Notes: a model not told the origin generated them from the letters alone. A DNA stretch of 64,000 bases from Casuarius casuarius (GCA_003342895.1 PTFA01000111.1:780199-844198), one strand, 5' to 3'. Counted from the first letter of the stretch, positions 38,462 through 52,343 are shown. Translations and numbers: made by a program.

Positions 38462-41400
38462 GCAGAGGTCTGTTCTTTGTTTTGTTATTATTACACTTAT
38501 TATTATATTTTGTTATTATTTTAAAAATTCAGCAGGAAGAAATATTTTTCTGTCAACACACCAGATCTGAAGCTAAGCAATGCTAAATGATCGAAAAAAT
38601 GAAACATTTTTTATTGAATTAATGAAACATCAATGGTCTTGTGTTATCTCACCANGAAAAATCATAATAAAATCCACTTGGTGTCTGGTATCAGAAGAAG
38701 GTCGTTTTTTTTTTCTTCCACTGTTTGCAANTAAGAGTTTCAGTCCACAGAGGCACTTTTATACTGATTTATCAGAATAATCATGGCATAGTCCCTGCCA
38801 TGATATACTCAGTAGATGAGGTAGTTGTAAGTGTTAGAAGCTGAAGAGTTTTGCCTCTGAATATGGGCTATGAGAAGCCTGCTNATGAATGTATAGTCTA
38901 AAGTACCTAAATCCTCACAAGTAAAGAAGAGTTATTTAAATTAGGATAGACTATTTGTAACAAACACTATGCATAAGGATTATCATTTTTCATTTCTGGA
39001 ATTACTTTCAACAAAAAGCAATGGTTTCTTTGATTTTCATTAATATCTCTCTCAAATATGTTTGGAAAATTTATCCTAGATACCTTTGGCCTGAGAAGAT
39101 TTGGGCTGATTTTGAAAGTAAGAACATAGTAAAACGTGAACATCTTTGAAGGTCTCTCATGAGACCTGCTCTGCTTAGCTCAATGGCATAAATGCAAACT
39201 TACGGTTTAAACCTTCAAGTTGAGGAGGAACAAGCCATTTGGAGTGTTTAGTTTCAGGGTTTTTTTTCCAGGCTTTTATTTTAAGAACAACATCCCATTC
39301 CAATTGCATTTAGCTCCTAAAGGTTCATGAAGTATTAATCCCCATCTGACATATGTAGATCTCCCAGAATGAGAAACTGCAATAATGATTGCATCCTTGC
39401 CAGTTGCGTTTGTGTCTAACATCTTCCTCCTGCTCCAGTTTTAAACTCTGAAGGACTCCTCTTTTATCTCCCCTTCCACATCACCCATATAAAATGGTCA
39501 CAGTTATTTGGATGAAAAGGACCAACTACATTAAGTTGTAAATTAAGTCAAAGATCATCTAGCAAACCAAAAGTGATTTTTATTAACTCATACAGAAAGA
39601 AACCTTTGTATCTAACAATGCAGAAGTTGAGCTCCAAGGAAGTGCAAGCTATGGAAGTCAGAACAGCTCATAAATATTGTAATTTTATTGTTCCTCTAGT
39701 CTAGTTTGAATTGTGCAAAAATTCCAGAATGCAACAAGAGACTGTGTGNTTTTTTTTNTATATATATACAAATATATTTATTTCATATACGCATATATAT
39801 ATATGTGTGTATATAGAACAATTCTAAATGGAGGACTTTAGCTGAAGTGACTGTTTATGGTAAGAAGAATAAAAATATTCCTGACAAAGTCACTGAGCTG
39901 TGCCTTGTTAACATAGTCCAAGTCAAGTGTATATAGCTCACTTTTCTCAGATTACTTAATGAAAGTATGTGAAACAGATATCAAATATACTAAAAACACT
40001 GGAGGCCTCCTTACCATTTTTGTAGGACCTTCCTAAGATTTTCCTGTAAGATTGTGGAAGAGATTGAGTTTGCTGACAAAAAAGACAGAATGTGAGAGAA
40101 CAATTCAAATAGCTGTCATAAAGAAATGACCAAACTCTGTGCTATGGAGTGTTTATCTTGCGTTCTTCTTTACCAGCTAAAGAACAGAATTTGTAACACT
40201 AGCTTCATACCCTTCTTGCCTGGAATATTAGATTAAAAATCATAAGGGTGACTTCTTTTCCTCTAGCTTGACCTTTTGCATAATAGCACTCTCTTACCAA
40301 GATTCCTGTTTCAAGCTGATGACTTTGCTTATGACAAGTTTTTAGAAATATACACCTCCTTGATTTAGTATCTTCATCCCAAAAGAGGGGTGTGGGATAT
40401 TCAGGACAGTTATAATGATTTACTGCTACTGTGCTCTTCCTTGGGAATGCTAGAATTTCCTCATGGCTCAATCTCAACGGCTGGGTCTATGTTTAGCAAA
40501 CAGTGAATTGCCTAAACCCAGCTAAGCTTTCTGCACAGGTGCTTTGAATGCCCTCTCTTCAGTGTCTAAGTGGTCTGCATCACTTTGCTAAGGCCAGGCG
40601 CAAACTTTTTGGTCATTTCAAGACAGACTAAACCAGGTTGTTTTATTATGGCCACTAGCCTCCTCACCTCACTTATCAAAATCACCGCGTCTTTCCTGTT
40701 GATTGCATTTCCCTCAGCTGAGTGACTCTGTGGTCATAAAGTTCTTTCAAAAATATGAAGCGGGAGTAGGCAAAGGGAACAAAAGGGAGAGAAGGGATAA
40801 CTGAGGTGATGGAATGGCTGAACATTTAGAGAGGTGCTAGGGCTTTCTGCAGACTTGGAAGATTATGCATCTTAATTTGTAAACTGCTAAAAATTCCCAA
40901 ATCCTAATTCTAAGAGGNTGCAAAACAATGTAAATTTCTGAAGAGCTCTGAACAAAAAAGTGCTGCCAAAGAAAGTTAAAAAAATTCAGACACAAAGAAA
41001 AAATATAGTTTGACTCTTGAAGTCTTAAAACAATAAGTCCACTTCTTATTTTATTAAGTAAATGAATTTTGAAGCACTAAACCTCATATTTTGTGACAAA
41101 AATTCCTACTGTAAAAAAACTGTTTATGCTGACAAGTTAAAATTCACTAGGACTCTGCTACCTGATACAGTTTTCTAAAGTTTGCCACTTTTACAGATTA
41201 AAATTTAGGAAGTAATAATTTTCCAAAATCAATCTATGTGCTTTTGCAAAAAAAGCACAGTTTGGGATTGAACTTAAAATGTTTCTCCAGNTGAGTTACA
41301 CAGTGTAAGTGGACATTTACAAAAGTAATGATTCAGTTAGGCACCTGTGTACTTCAGTTACTACACCTATCGCAAAGCTATCTAGATTTTCGTTTCCAAA

Positions 41401-44400
41401 AAGAGAGGCTTGTGTTGGAAGGAATTAGTGGGTTTTTTTGTTTTGTTGATATTTGTTGCCATTGTTGGAAGGGAAGCACATAACTATATTGAGAAACAAT
41501 AAGAGGAAAAACTCTCCAGTTAGATTTCTATCCAGGGACAATTTCCAAATGTGTAACCCAAGTACATCATTTCTATACATTGTTAATGACTCTATTGACA
41601 GTCTCTACAGCAGGTGACTATGATTTTTATTTGAATTTTCAGATAGGAATGGATTTATTTACAAGATTAAGGAAAAAATCTACTAACAATATCTATTGCA
41701 GCTCCCAATCTCATCTCACAGTGACTGTAGAAACTGTCATCAGCCAAAGGCACTCCACATAAAAATATGTAGGTTCTAACAGAGACTGTGTGAAAATATC
41801 AAAAGAATCAAATTATATTTATGAAAAATTATAAATGCAAACCTTTTAGGGAAAAAAATGGTATGATTGCAAGCNTCCCATAAAGTGCTGGTAACTGAAT
41901 TTGGTTCTGCATGCTTTTTACTGTTGTTATTGCTGTCACTGGTAATAAAGCTGGCTCAATCTAGTAGATACTATTGTGGCTGTACAGTAATGCCTTATAC
42001 ATTTTCCAAGCTGATATATTAAGCAAATTATGTCATACTTCACACTCTCACACAATGGAGAAGGTTACCAAGAATTTTTGCAAAGTCTCACAGCAATCTA
42101 AAAGACTAACTGTGTTATGCAGGACAGGGAGTCCTTCGTCTGCTCCATTGGTTTGTCCATGTAAGTTTTACAATAACAGATTCCTGCAGCTGCAAGCATG
42201 AGCTTACTGCTGTGCGAGAGAGAGGAAAAAGGCTTGGGTAGCCAATTGAGAGATGCAGTGTAGTGATTGCTCCAGGCTGGAAAAATGTCAACATCAATTT
42301 CAGGTTCCCCACATTAACCAATCAGCAATAGACTTCGGTTCAGCTTTGCTCACTTGCAGGTTTTTTGGTTAAATTAAATTTTATAAAGAGGCAAATTGAA
42401 TTGAGCCTTTCACCATTTTGAAGCAGGCTTTCTGTTTGTGTAAGTGAAGGTTAACAGGAAATGCAAGTAACAGATGCATAACAATTCTTTTAAAAGGTCT
42501 CACCTTCTGCCTCTCCTTCATATCAATTTCCTTCCATGTAGAAATGGACTATCCCTAGCATTTAGTCATTTGAAAATATATAGATATAATGTATGCAAAC
42601 TGTATAAGATATTACTGTTTTTAAAATGAAAAACCCAAAGCCTGTTATCCAATTTCATTTGGCTATGGTGGTTTGATGATCTGTAATTTAATCTTGTTTC
42701 AGAACAGCTTCTCCTCCAATACAAAGAAGTAATTCCTTCCACTTCTTTCATTAAATCAATGGTTGCTATAGAAAATATCTAAGGAAGGTCCTGCTCTAAA
42801 AGTGGTATAGACATTCCCCATCTCCAAAAAGTATGTTAAGGTATGGTCTTCAATGGCCACATTAATTTTTTTCAGATTAATATTAACTACCAAGTACATT
42901 TATTTCAAGTTTCAAGCGCCTGATGTTGCTTTTGAGCCCTAATGATGATTTCTTGAGGAAGCTGTCAGGCTCTATTCCTTCTTAACCACAGGCTTCTCTC
43001 CACAGGATCCTACAAATCTAGCTCAAACTTTGCAGTGCAGCAGAGCACAGGGGAACATAGTACATTCTCCCCACAAGTGAGCTCTCAGATGATATTTCTT
43101 TTTCTTTACTAAAGAGACAAACCTTTGAGGCTGATCTAAAGAGTAAATCACTTGGATGAATCTGACCCAGCCATGCAGCATGGCTAATATATCCTTGTAG
43201 AAAAGGAAAGAAGATTTATATGTTGTGACAGTTTCTGGACTGTAATCATCACAACAGGTCAGACCAGCCCATGGAAAGGTGTCCTCATGAGCTGTATCAC
43301 TAGAATTAAGAATATGATTTATGAATACTTCTACATGTTATGGATGCATCAGGGGAGCCGTGTATACAAACATGCACAGCATGTTCCTTGTCATTCAGTC
43401 CTTAAAAACTGTCCAAACCTCCTGATGCTGTTGGTGATATCATAGGGTGGAATATGAAGCTTTTCTTTGAAATTGAATGGGCACTAATTATTTCTGCTTT
43501 ATACACTTCTTTCTCATGGACATTTAAGAGCAATTGATACAAAATTTGGTCTTTTTTTTTTTTCTATAAATATTTTAGTGGCTGGTCTTACCCTTTTCTT
43601 CCTCTGATAGATTAGTCATAGACCTTATGTCTGGATAAGACCAAATATTTTCTACAGATATCCTCTACAAAAAGGTGATTATGTGACCCTTTCAACAGCA
43701 CAACTTTTAAAGGTTTATTTAGACTCTTCACTGAGACATGAGCAAACATGCCATTTGATCATAACACACAGATTTCGAGAAGAGAGGTTAGACACCCACA
43801 CTCTTCAGTTCGTAAGGGCAGATTTACTTAAGACTCTCTGAAAGCTAAGTCAGCAAAGTATTCTCTTGGGAATGAGCATCTATGTTCTGTAAAAATATAA
43901 GACACTTTCTCAGACTGCTGCTGTTCATGATGTTGCCGATGCAATGGCAGGCTATAACAGGTTAGTGCAAGCCTTCTCATTGTTACTAGTATCTGCTATA
44001 TCTTGTACAGTTGCTACCAAATTAAGTAACTAAATCCACCAAGATCACACATTTGGTTGAAAGAAAATAGCCTTTTGTAAGTGTTTTTGTTTTCTTGCTT
44101 GCAGCATGAAAGTAAACAGAACAAATCCACTTAAAATTATGGTTGTGATCAAATGTATGAAAAATACATGATTTTACAGAAAATAATGCATCTACTGCAT
44201 TTTAAGGAGCCTTGCCAGATAGTTATCTGATTTTTTTCCAGTAGGTCGGAATATGAAATCTGTCTCCTGCTCCATTTGAAGTTTAACATCTCAGTGTGAA
44301 TGCAATATGAATGTTGCTGTCCATTGGATATCATAAGCATTTCTGTGGTCTAAATATGTTGTATTCCTCCATATGCAGTATTAACTGCTGTTTGCAATGA

Positions 44401-45359
44401 TTGAATGCATTGCCTATCAAAATCCCCTTATACTTCTCTGCCGGCATGAAGGCTCAAAGCTTAGAGATACTTATTGGAAAATGAGTTGTCTACTACTGAG
44501 TATACAGAATATATCCCCCTAAGAAATATAGACCCACCTACTCCAGGAAGAAATTGTTGCTTCTTATTTTATTTTTCTTCTCTGATTTAACTCCATTTCA
44601 ATTTTTTAAGGGAAAAAGGTGAGGGAAGAGCTTTAGATCACTTTTCTCATCAGTTCAGGATACTCTCATTTTGAGTTTCTTTTCTAGGAAAAGGACTTTC
44701 ATGCAGTCCAACTAACCTGTACTACCCAAGTTCATGACTATTGGAATAAATAGAAATTCAGGCCAGGTTAAGGTAATGATCCATTATGCTGTGAGTATTT
44801 AAGAGTAACTGAGTAGATCTGATCATAGGACTAATCAGCCTGGCATTATGTTTCTGAGAATGACTAGTAAGATGCTTGTGTATAAGAAACAGAACTGATA
44901 AGAGTAATNCTATTTATATTACTCAACTTCTGGAAATCAGCAGTTTGAAGCCTTCTAAGCAGGAGGCTTCATCTAGACTATTATGTTTAAACATGATGTC
45001 CAGCAATAGGTATTCTCAATCAATTTTTCTAAATATCTTTTATTGCCTTTGGTATATTGTATCAATGCAATACATAATGAACAGATTCTCTGTATACATC
45101 TCTCTCAATTCATTATCCTCTGTATAAAAAATTACTTTCTTTTTTTGCTGTCTTGGAATTTACTACCCTTTACGATGTTTTTCCTGTTGCTCTGTTCTGG
45201 GAATAATTATTTCTTGTTCAGTTTCTGTATACTCTTGTGATCTGTAGACTCCTGTGGCTCTTGGGCTCTTCAGTTAGGAAGTCTGGTTCCAGAATATTTA
45301 GTCTATCTCCTGATTTTAAAAGTATTCACTTGCAGAGAATACCTCATCCTTGATNTCTG
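38462..45359. other. AT-rich non-coding stretch
   Basis: No gene is recognised. A TA/TG-rich patch lies at 39758-39816. The 90-codon minus frame at 40205-40477 and the 102-codon plus frame upstream at 37756 show no known motifs. Confidence 0.6.
39758..39816. repeat. TA/TG-rich low-complexity patch
   Basis: Interrupted TATATA and ATGTGTGTATAT runs with one N at 39758. Low complexity only. Confidence 0.75.
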
Positions 45360-45650
45360 AGTACCTTTCTAGTTACAAGATTTGCTTTTTGAGACGGAGT
45401 GGCCAGACCTGCACATAGTATTCACGACATGGGCTTACCAACTATAGTTAGCAGCACAAAGTTGTTTTCTGTTTTGCTTTCAGTTCCTTTCCTAATGACT
45501 TTTCTCACTCTATTGCCTTTTTGACTGCTGGGGAAAACTGAGCTGACATTTTGAGTGAATAAGTAAGTGTGGCTCTGACTTCTTTTCTATAAATGGTAAT
45601 ATCCAATTTAGAGCCCATCACTGCCCATAGACATAGTGATGACTAACCAG
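45360..45650 (-). mobile_element. Old CR1 LINE relic, ORF2 part
   Basis: The plus-strand order is TTTTTGAGACGGAGTGGCCA, then GACCTGCACATAGTATTC, TTTTCTGTTTTGC, and CTATTGCCTTTTTGACTGCT. A TTTAGAGCCCATCA-type segment follows. This is the order seen in reverse-complemented ancient CR1 (the ORF2 segment encoding the end of the reverse transcriptase region). It covers a section upstream on the element of the one preserved at 30950-31830. No open frame survives. The boundaries are approximate because homology fades into AT-rich DNA on both sides. Confidence 0.75.
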
Positions 45651-48600
45651 AATCAGGGTTTTAAGGCTGACCCCTTTCAGTGAAACAAAAAAAAGAAACA
45701 AAAAAATATTTCTCTCCAAACAATTACATGGTGTCTTACCATAAACAGAAATATACAATATGTTTTGTTTGGCATTCCTAAATTAAAATAATGATAAATA
45801 TTGTTTTTGCTCCTTTAAAAGGTATGAAACCTGAACTGTTGCTCCTCACTGTTTTAAGGTTTCAGAAATGCATATTACTTACATTCTCTGAATTATAACA
45901 TCACAATAGAAATAGTAGTTTATTTGCTGAAACACTCTTTTTCTAACATTTCACCGGAAGAAATATTAGGTGGTATTTTGCCATTAGCAATCACCAGGAC
46001 ATTAATTTTTGTGTTATATTTTAGTACAATTGCAGAGTCATGTCTGAAACAACTACCCTTTAATCTGCTTGGGTAAGATAACGGACAATTTCAGCAAATG
46101 AAAATTAACAGCATTGGCTCCGTGCACAATGAAGAGGGTGCTTCTTCAAGCTGTACATAGCTAAATAGCTAGAAGTATTGAATCATTATCTAATGCTAAG
46201 AAATATATTTGCAGAAAATAATGTATAAGAGCCTGTGGGAGGAAGAACTTCCTTACCATAGGAAATAATTTTGTATCAACAATTAAATCAGGTAAATCTC
46301 AGAACTCCAGAAGACCATTTGGCCAAAGAAGACAGACGATCTTTGCACAAGTAATAGCATGTAGGCAAGCTTCAAACGTGTTTAGACTGTCCTCTTATTC
46401 CCTGCTTCTAATCAGTGTTCAAAGCCTATGTTCTTAAGGTGTGCGCTTGAATACTCTGGCAGAAAACAAATATAAGTAAAACACAAGTCTGTGATTAACC
46501 TACCCACTAGGATTTCAAAATGAAGAACACTTGTGTAAAGCCACTTGTAGTTATATTTTAAAGAAAAAAAAAAAAACCTTATCTCCCTTTCATGAAGGTA
46601 CAGCAAAATATCAGCAAGGAGAAGGACCCCTTTGTAGACACAAATGAAGTTCTGAGTTTGTTGCATAGTTCACAGAAGAATTCAGGAACCTGGGGAGGGA
46701 GGTGAAGGTTGTCAATACTCCCTTGATGTTCTCAGAAATAAAGATAAAAAGCAAAAAGCAGAGCACTTAATCAAGTGATAGAGGGATAAGAACCTGAATT
46801 TGTGAAAAATTAGCTGCTACAGAAGATTTGATGGTTCTAGTGGCTTCTAGAGCAATCTTCCAATTGATAGATTAGCCAAGAAATTAGAAGGCTTTAATTA
46901 ATCAGAAAGAGGGAGATTTGAGGCCTGGGCAGTTATGGTTCAATAACTTTCATACGCAAAAAGCTTCCTGTTGTCACGCTCATAAAAAATTCCACACACA
47001 AAAGAGATATGCAGAAAAGTTGTAACTTCCTTATGCCAATTATAAAGAAGAGGAGTTGGAGGTGTCTGTGAGTTTAAAGAAATATGTAATGTTTGATCTA
47101 ACTAAAATGTGGTAGTATTTTTCTTACGACTGGTAGGCTTACTAGCTAAAACCAACATTCTAGTTAGATATGATAAGAAAAGAGGGAATAGCACAATATT
47201 TACAATAAAGATGCTGTTACTTTACATATGTTTAGGAGCATGAAAGCTTAAAAAATAGATGTATAACTTTTAAAACACTTAGTGGCAGGTGTGCTGAAAC
47301 ACACTAATATCAGAGGCAAAGTGCTCTTTAAAAACCTGTCCAGAGAAAGACTGTATTATCCTCAATGACTTACTGAGGATATTTCTTGTCCATGGAATAG
47401 TATTTCCTTGGAGGTCTAAAATGGATGATAATTTCTAAACACAAAGTCTTGCATCCAAGAAAGCTTAACTCTACACTGAACTACATTTTGGAAGACAAAG
47501 AAAAGTTAAGCTCTGATCTCAATTTAGCAATTGCTCAAGTTGAACTGATTAGGCTCAAGTTGAACTGATTAGGCTCTTGATCCATATGCTTTGTGTAAAT
47601 AGAACATGGTCGTCGGTAACTGGTGATGCACATGTACACATATGTAGACTGTTCATTTAATCTTAATTGTTTTAATATGCATTTATGAAATATGAGTTTT
47701 GTATAACTTGTATCAGTTATCTTAGACCAATTTAGCTTTAGTTAGGCTAAACCAGTTATAAGATCAGCAAATATTGAAGGTATGAGACAGATATTAACTT
47801 GGGCTTCCCAGAGGCAAAAATTTAGCAGGAACAGCTTGAGTGCTAAGTAGCAAATCAGCTTAACATTTGCTTTGCTTAGATTGAAATAAGATAATCGTAT
47901 TTCATTACTTTATACAGATTACGATATATTATTAGGATTAAAAATGGAGTTACCAACATGCTGCGTTCCTCTGTATTCCTCTGTATTTATATTTTCACCA
48001 AGACTTCCACCTGCAGATCCCTAAATCCTTCGTAAAATTCCTGGTCTGGTAGTCAATTTTTCTGTAAGTCTTTTTTAAAAANAATTCCTACTTTTAACTT
48101 TTCCATATCTGTCTTTCCTCTACCAGACTTGTTCTTTCTTTTGTTCTGTTAAACATTTACCAGTTAACAGGCCCATAACATGTATGCAGAAGAATCTTGA
48201 AAGAGCCTTCGAAGGTCCATAATGATAACTTGTTTTGCTATTTGGATTGCTCATACAATGCAGTCTCTCATTTGCATGTAAAAACTATATTGCAAAAACT
48301 GTCTATGCACTGTTATTATTAATGAACTGCTTTGGTTTAGGGGATGACCAATGGAATGGGTTTGCTCAGACCTGAGTCAATAGTTTAGTAAAAGACGTTG
48401 TCTAAATATCCATTAAGAATAAGTGAATACTATAAGTAAGTTCAAGGCAGTGAGATAAATCTTCCACTTTTCTTCAGTTAAAAAAATATATTTGCCACAA
48501 TACTACATTAACTAAAGGCAGAGATGATACTGACTTATTAAAACACATTGTGAATTCATGCAAATGACATAGTCTCTCTTTTCACAGTTAAAAATGTTCC

Positions 48601-51411
48601 CTTTAATTTCAGTTGGGCTTGCTGTGCCAAGAGGACTAAATTTATTAAGCTAAGCATATCTGAAAATCTTATATATTATTTACATTGTTGTTATCATAAA
48701 ATCTGGTTTGGTATGAATACATATCCAGTTAAAATATCTTTATTTTCATTCCAAAACAGAGGTATGTAAATTTAATTGCATTCATGTTGTCTTTGGTAAA
48801 GATCAATAAAGGTCTTAATTTACTAACAGAAAACATTAAAAGACTTTAAATTAATGTTAAGTAGCACAAATCAATCTGAATTTGTAACTAGCTACTCATT
48901 CTAGAAAAAAATAAGCATGGTTTTAATTCCTTGAAATTTCATCTAAGTTCCTGAAGATGGAATAGTTCTGTTGTATTTATATCACATGTGTATATATAAT
49001 GCTACTTATATGGGAGAGCTGCCAGAACATATTCCCTCCAGAAACCCAGTATTTTTGTGTGTTTGAGGATNCAAGACAGAAATAGTAAAATAAAATGGTA
49101 CCCTTCCTTTCTCTCTAGCAGTGATATGACAGTTGTGAAAATAGTAAGAAATGATAGAGCAATAAGACAGTTTAATAATTTTGTTCATAAAAATTTAATT
49201 GGGGGTGCAATTATTTTATGGTTATTTTAAGTACAGGAGGAGAAAAAGGTAAACATTGTCACATATTCTTAGTTTCCATTTAAATAAAAGTTAATACTGG
49301 ATCTTGCCTCAAACTAGGAGCTTTTTAGAAAAGGAATCATTACATAGATCCCAATCATTCATTGCATTGTAAATCTAGATTAGCTGTATTGAACTCTCTA
49401 GAGTGACTCCGGAATTACTGCAGTGTTACTTGGCATATGTACTGTAACAAGATAAAAAGCCAATGACATGATAAATATGCATATACAAATCATAATTCTT
49501 TCCACAATGCACTTAGCTGTTCTGTGTAAAGTTCTCTGTAAAGGAGTGTGCCAAAGAGGTAGATTAAATGATATGCACAATGTTCCTAGCTACAACTACA
49601 GGAGCTGGCTTTTCTGCAGCTAGCATTGGTATCTTCTCACTACACAGTACACAGAAGTATAGGCAGTCTGAGAATCCCTTCTCTAACTGTAGGGCATGAT
49701 GGAAAACGTCCTTTTATCCAAACTTTCTGCAAATCATTTAAAATGGTTTAACTGGGTAAAATCACCTGAAAGGTGCGCTCTCTAGTTTTTTCATAAATCT
49801 CCCTTTTTGAGCTTAAAATATTGGNTTTTACCATCGAGGCTGAAAAATGCTGAGATAAGAAACAAATTAACTTTCTACATTGTCTCTTGAGNGTGTATAT
49901 TCAAAATACATATAGTTGTGTGATAGAATATAAAGTAAAGCTGACAAGAATTAGGATGGTTGTAATTCACAAGAGGGGCAAGTGATTTCTACAGTTTTTC
50001 TCTGGTATGTGCTTTTGTAAAGTATTTTCATACCACATCATATCACATCTGTATTTATTTTGGTATACGAATATCATGACTCAAAAAAATCCGTACTGTA
50101 CAAATAGCTTCCCTAAATAAAAAGAAAAAAAGTCTGTAAACCCAGGTGGCTTACCTGCTGTTAATCACCCGTACAAATCTTAGAGACGAAGTAAAACTAA
50201 ATGAAAAATTACCTTAATTCAGAGCCTAAAATAGACCTTAGATAAGTAAAAGTGGCATGCAAGAACTGTAAGAGTTTTTAAAAGTACAATTTATTTTAGA
50301 CTCTTTAGTCTATTATAGACTCTATTAATGTCTGGGAGAAGACACTAATGCGTGAGAAAAAAATATTCTCTTCCTTAAGGAATCTTCCAGGATAATATTT
50401 CCTCCTAGCTTTGGGAAATCTGCCTTGAACTTGAGGGAGAAAAGATAATATAAATGCATGTATATGAACACTCTGGGAAAAACTGCATAGCTCTGCTGAA
50501 GTTAATTCTATCTACTGTGATATAAAGATTTTACTAATCCTATAGACTANAAAAATACATAAACCCCACTAGCCAATCAAAATAAAAACAGTCCTCCAAT
50601 AATAAATAAATTATATATATTTACAGAGCATAAAATATTAAAAAGCATTCTTGTATTTTTGAAATCTGCTCTTCATTACCTCCTGCCCCTGTGCCAAATG
50701 CAAACATGCACAGTGTTCGCTGACTGCTTGCCAGTATCCCAAACAACTACCCACTTGTTAAATTATATGTGGCATTTTGAATCTGACAGTCTTGTCTCCC
50801 CAGTCTGCTTCTAGGAATCTGTCCAATAAAATATATATTAAATAAGAAAATATTGTATATTGTAGGCTAAACATAGTGCCCTTCAGAACAGGGGGGCAGT
50901 GTAAATGCAGGAAGTGAAAAGATAAGCCGTCACGTTGTTCATAAAGTAGGTGGTACGTTCCAAGTGAGGGAGAAATGAGCAGCATCCTCTTTCTGTCTTA
51001 TTTCATGAGTTTTGTTTAAAAGAAAAAAAAAAAATCTATGTGCTTGCTTTACAGTGTGTTTTTCCATCTTAATTTGCACACATATGACTCTCCTGTCTTT
51101 GTTAAATATATTATGTAAGAATTTAAGGACAAAATCTAACTTTATTACAAGGGTAGAGGTGTTTGCCTTTAGTTAGCACTCATGCTTCAAACAGACTACT
51201 GATTAACAGAAACTGATTGAATCAACTCCTGCATTTTGAAGAGTTTAACCATTCTGGGAGAAAAAAAATATCTGTATAGTAAGATTGCTGATAACTTTGA
51301 CTAATTTTTCAGTTTCTTCCCATTGGAAGTGATTGAAATTTCAACAGGAAGAGACAGAATTTTCAATTAAAAAAGACATTTTTTTTTCACTTGGGCTGCT
51401 TAATAGTTTAA
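45651..51411. other. AT-rich non-coding stretch
   Basis: Nothing coding is recognised. The only repeat noted is a 20-bp tandem duplication at 47533-47576. Confidence 0.6.
47533..47576. repeat. 20-bp perfect tandem duplication
   Basis: The unit GCTCAAGTTGAACTGATTAG occurs twice in a row at 47533 and 47553, with four bases of a third copy. Confidence 0.95.
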
Positions 51412-51416
51412 GACTA
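51412..51416. repeat. Target-site duplication, left copy
   Basis: GACTA directly precedes the LTR and is repeated exactly at 52339-52343. A 5-bp duplication is typical of several endogenous retrovirus classes. Confidence 0.85.
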
Positions 51417-51508
51417 TGTGACGCACCACTAGAGGGGTGTCTGGGATCCTTTCAGATTCTGAGGTTAGTCACACTGAACTCATGATCATCATTTTTCAAG
51501 TAGAAGAA

Positions 51509-51514
51509 TTTATT
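51509..51514 (-). terminator. LTR polyadenylation signal AATAAA
   Basis: TTTATT on plus reads AATAAA on minus, located about 90 bases before the minus-strand 3' end of the LTR, the expected place for a retroviral R-region signal. Confidence 0.6.
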
Positions 51515-51659
51515 AGAGCTGAGTGGTTCTACACGTATGACAGACACTGGACAACACTTTGCAATTAACATTAGACAATCTACAAGCATAACGAAGCTAA
51601 AAAGTATAGCAAAGAACTAAAAATAGAATACACATATCAGAGCTCTGTGGTTAAGCCAA

Positions 51660-51711
51660 GGATGCATGGTACAATGACCATTCTCGGATGCATGGTACAA
51701 TGACTGTTCTT
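51660..51711. repeat. 26-bp tandem duplication in LTR
   Basis: GGATGCATGGTACAATGAC-led units at 51660 and 51686 differ at only a few positions in the last third. It lies just downstream of the predicted TATA box on the minus strand. Confidence 0.85.
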
Positions 51712-51724
51712 GCCCTTTTCTTGT

Positions 51725-51731
51725 CCTTATA
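51725..51731 (-). promoter_or_regulatory. Predicted LTR TATA box
   Basis: CCTTATA on plus gives TATAAGG on minus. Its spacing to the AATAAA signal fits a U3 promoter. This is supported only by motif and position. Confidence 0.45.
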
Positions 51732-52035
51732 GGCCACCCCCCCCAGTATAGTTTTCCCCGGATTGTTCTCACCACGCTCGAGCTGCACCAGGATGATTCC
51801 GGTTCTCCCTGGCAGTTCGCACCAGGGACAACCCCACTGATGGGTGGGTTGTCAGGTCNGCAAGCCAGCTGATGGTTAGTCCAAGTCCACCTAGAGGTAT
51901 GTGGCTTACTCTCTTTTATCCTTCCTGGGATTCATTATCCCAGGATTCCTTCCTGGGTTCATTATCCAATTGATCAATGCCAGACCACAGTTACACAATA
52001 GAACAGATGGCTTCAGTTGATAACAGCATGGATAC

Positions 52036-52059
52036 CAACAGGATGCTCAACAGGATGCT
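52036..52059. repeat. 12-bp tandem duplication in LTR U3
   Basis: CAACAGGATGCT occurs twice at 52036 and 52048, followed by CAACAG. Short tandem units of this kind are common in retroviral U3 enhancer regions, but no factor site is assigned. Confidence 0.8.
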
Positions 52060-52338
52060 CAACAGATAATAGTAGGGATGTTCAACAGATAACCCAGTGC
52101 AAAATTTCATGGTACCTAGATGCTTACAGTGTGAGTCTGCAGTGTCACTTATCCTTTGTTGACTAGGTTTGCTCAGCACTCATGGGGTCATTGGAGGGCT
52201 ACAGCAACCCCACAGTGTGGTGACTCTGGCCGTGGTGCAGCTGGGGCTCCTAAACTCTTGGGGAGCACCCCAGAGCAAACCCCTCTTCTGTGGGCTGCAC
52301 CATCCCGAGTCCTACACTTGCCTGTGTGGTGCTTATCA

Positions 52339-52343
52339 GACTA
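52339..52343. repeat. Target-site duplication, right copy
   Basis: GACTA directly follows the LTR, an exact match to 51412-51416. Confidence 0.85.

Larger units (their letters stand above)
51417..52338 (-). mobile_element. Solo LTR of an endogenous retrovirus
   Basis: A 922-bp block starts TGTGACGC and ends GCTTATCA on plus, so on the minus strand it runs TGATAAGC...GCGTCACA with the canonical TG...CA ends. It is bracketed by an exact 5-bp GACTA duplication. The minus orientation is favoured because a TATAAGG box (51725-51731) and an AATAAA polyadenylation signal (51509-51514) lie about 215 bases apart in that order. That leaves about 90 bases of R-U5 before the end. Composition is more GC-balanced than the flanks, and there are internal short tandem duplications. 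No gag, pol or env sequence or primer-binding site adjoins it, so LTR-LTR recombination removed the interior. Which avian ERV family it belongs to cannot be settled by eye. The 5-bp duplication suits an ERVL-like class. Confidence 0.82.

Noticed and set aside
43250..43640. Possible CR1 fragment (ACAGGTCAGACCAGCCCATG and nearby)
   Set aside because: Only a short phrase resembles the CR1 3' region and the remainder does not follow the consensus order. Too weak to call.
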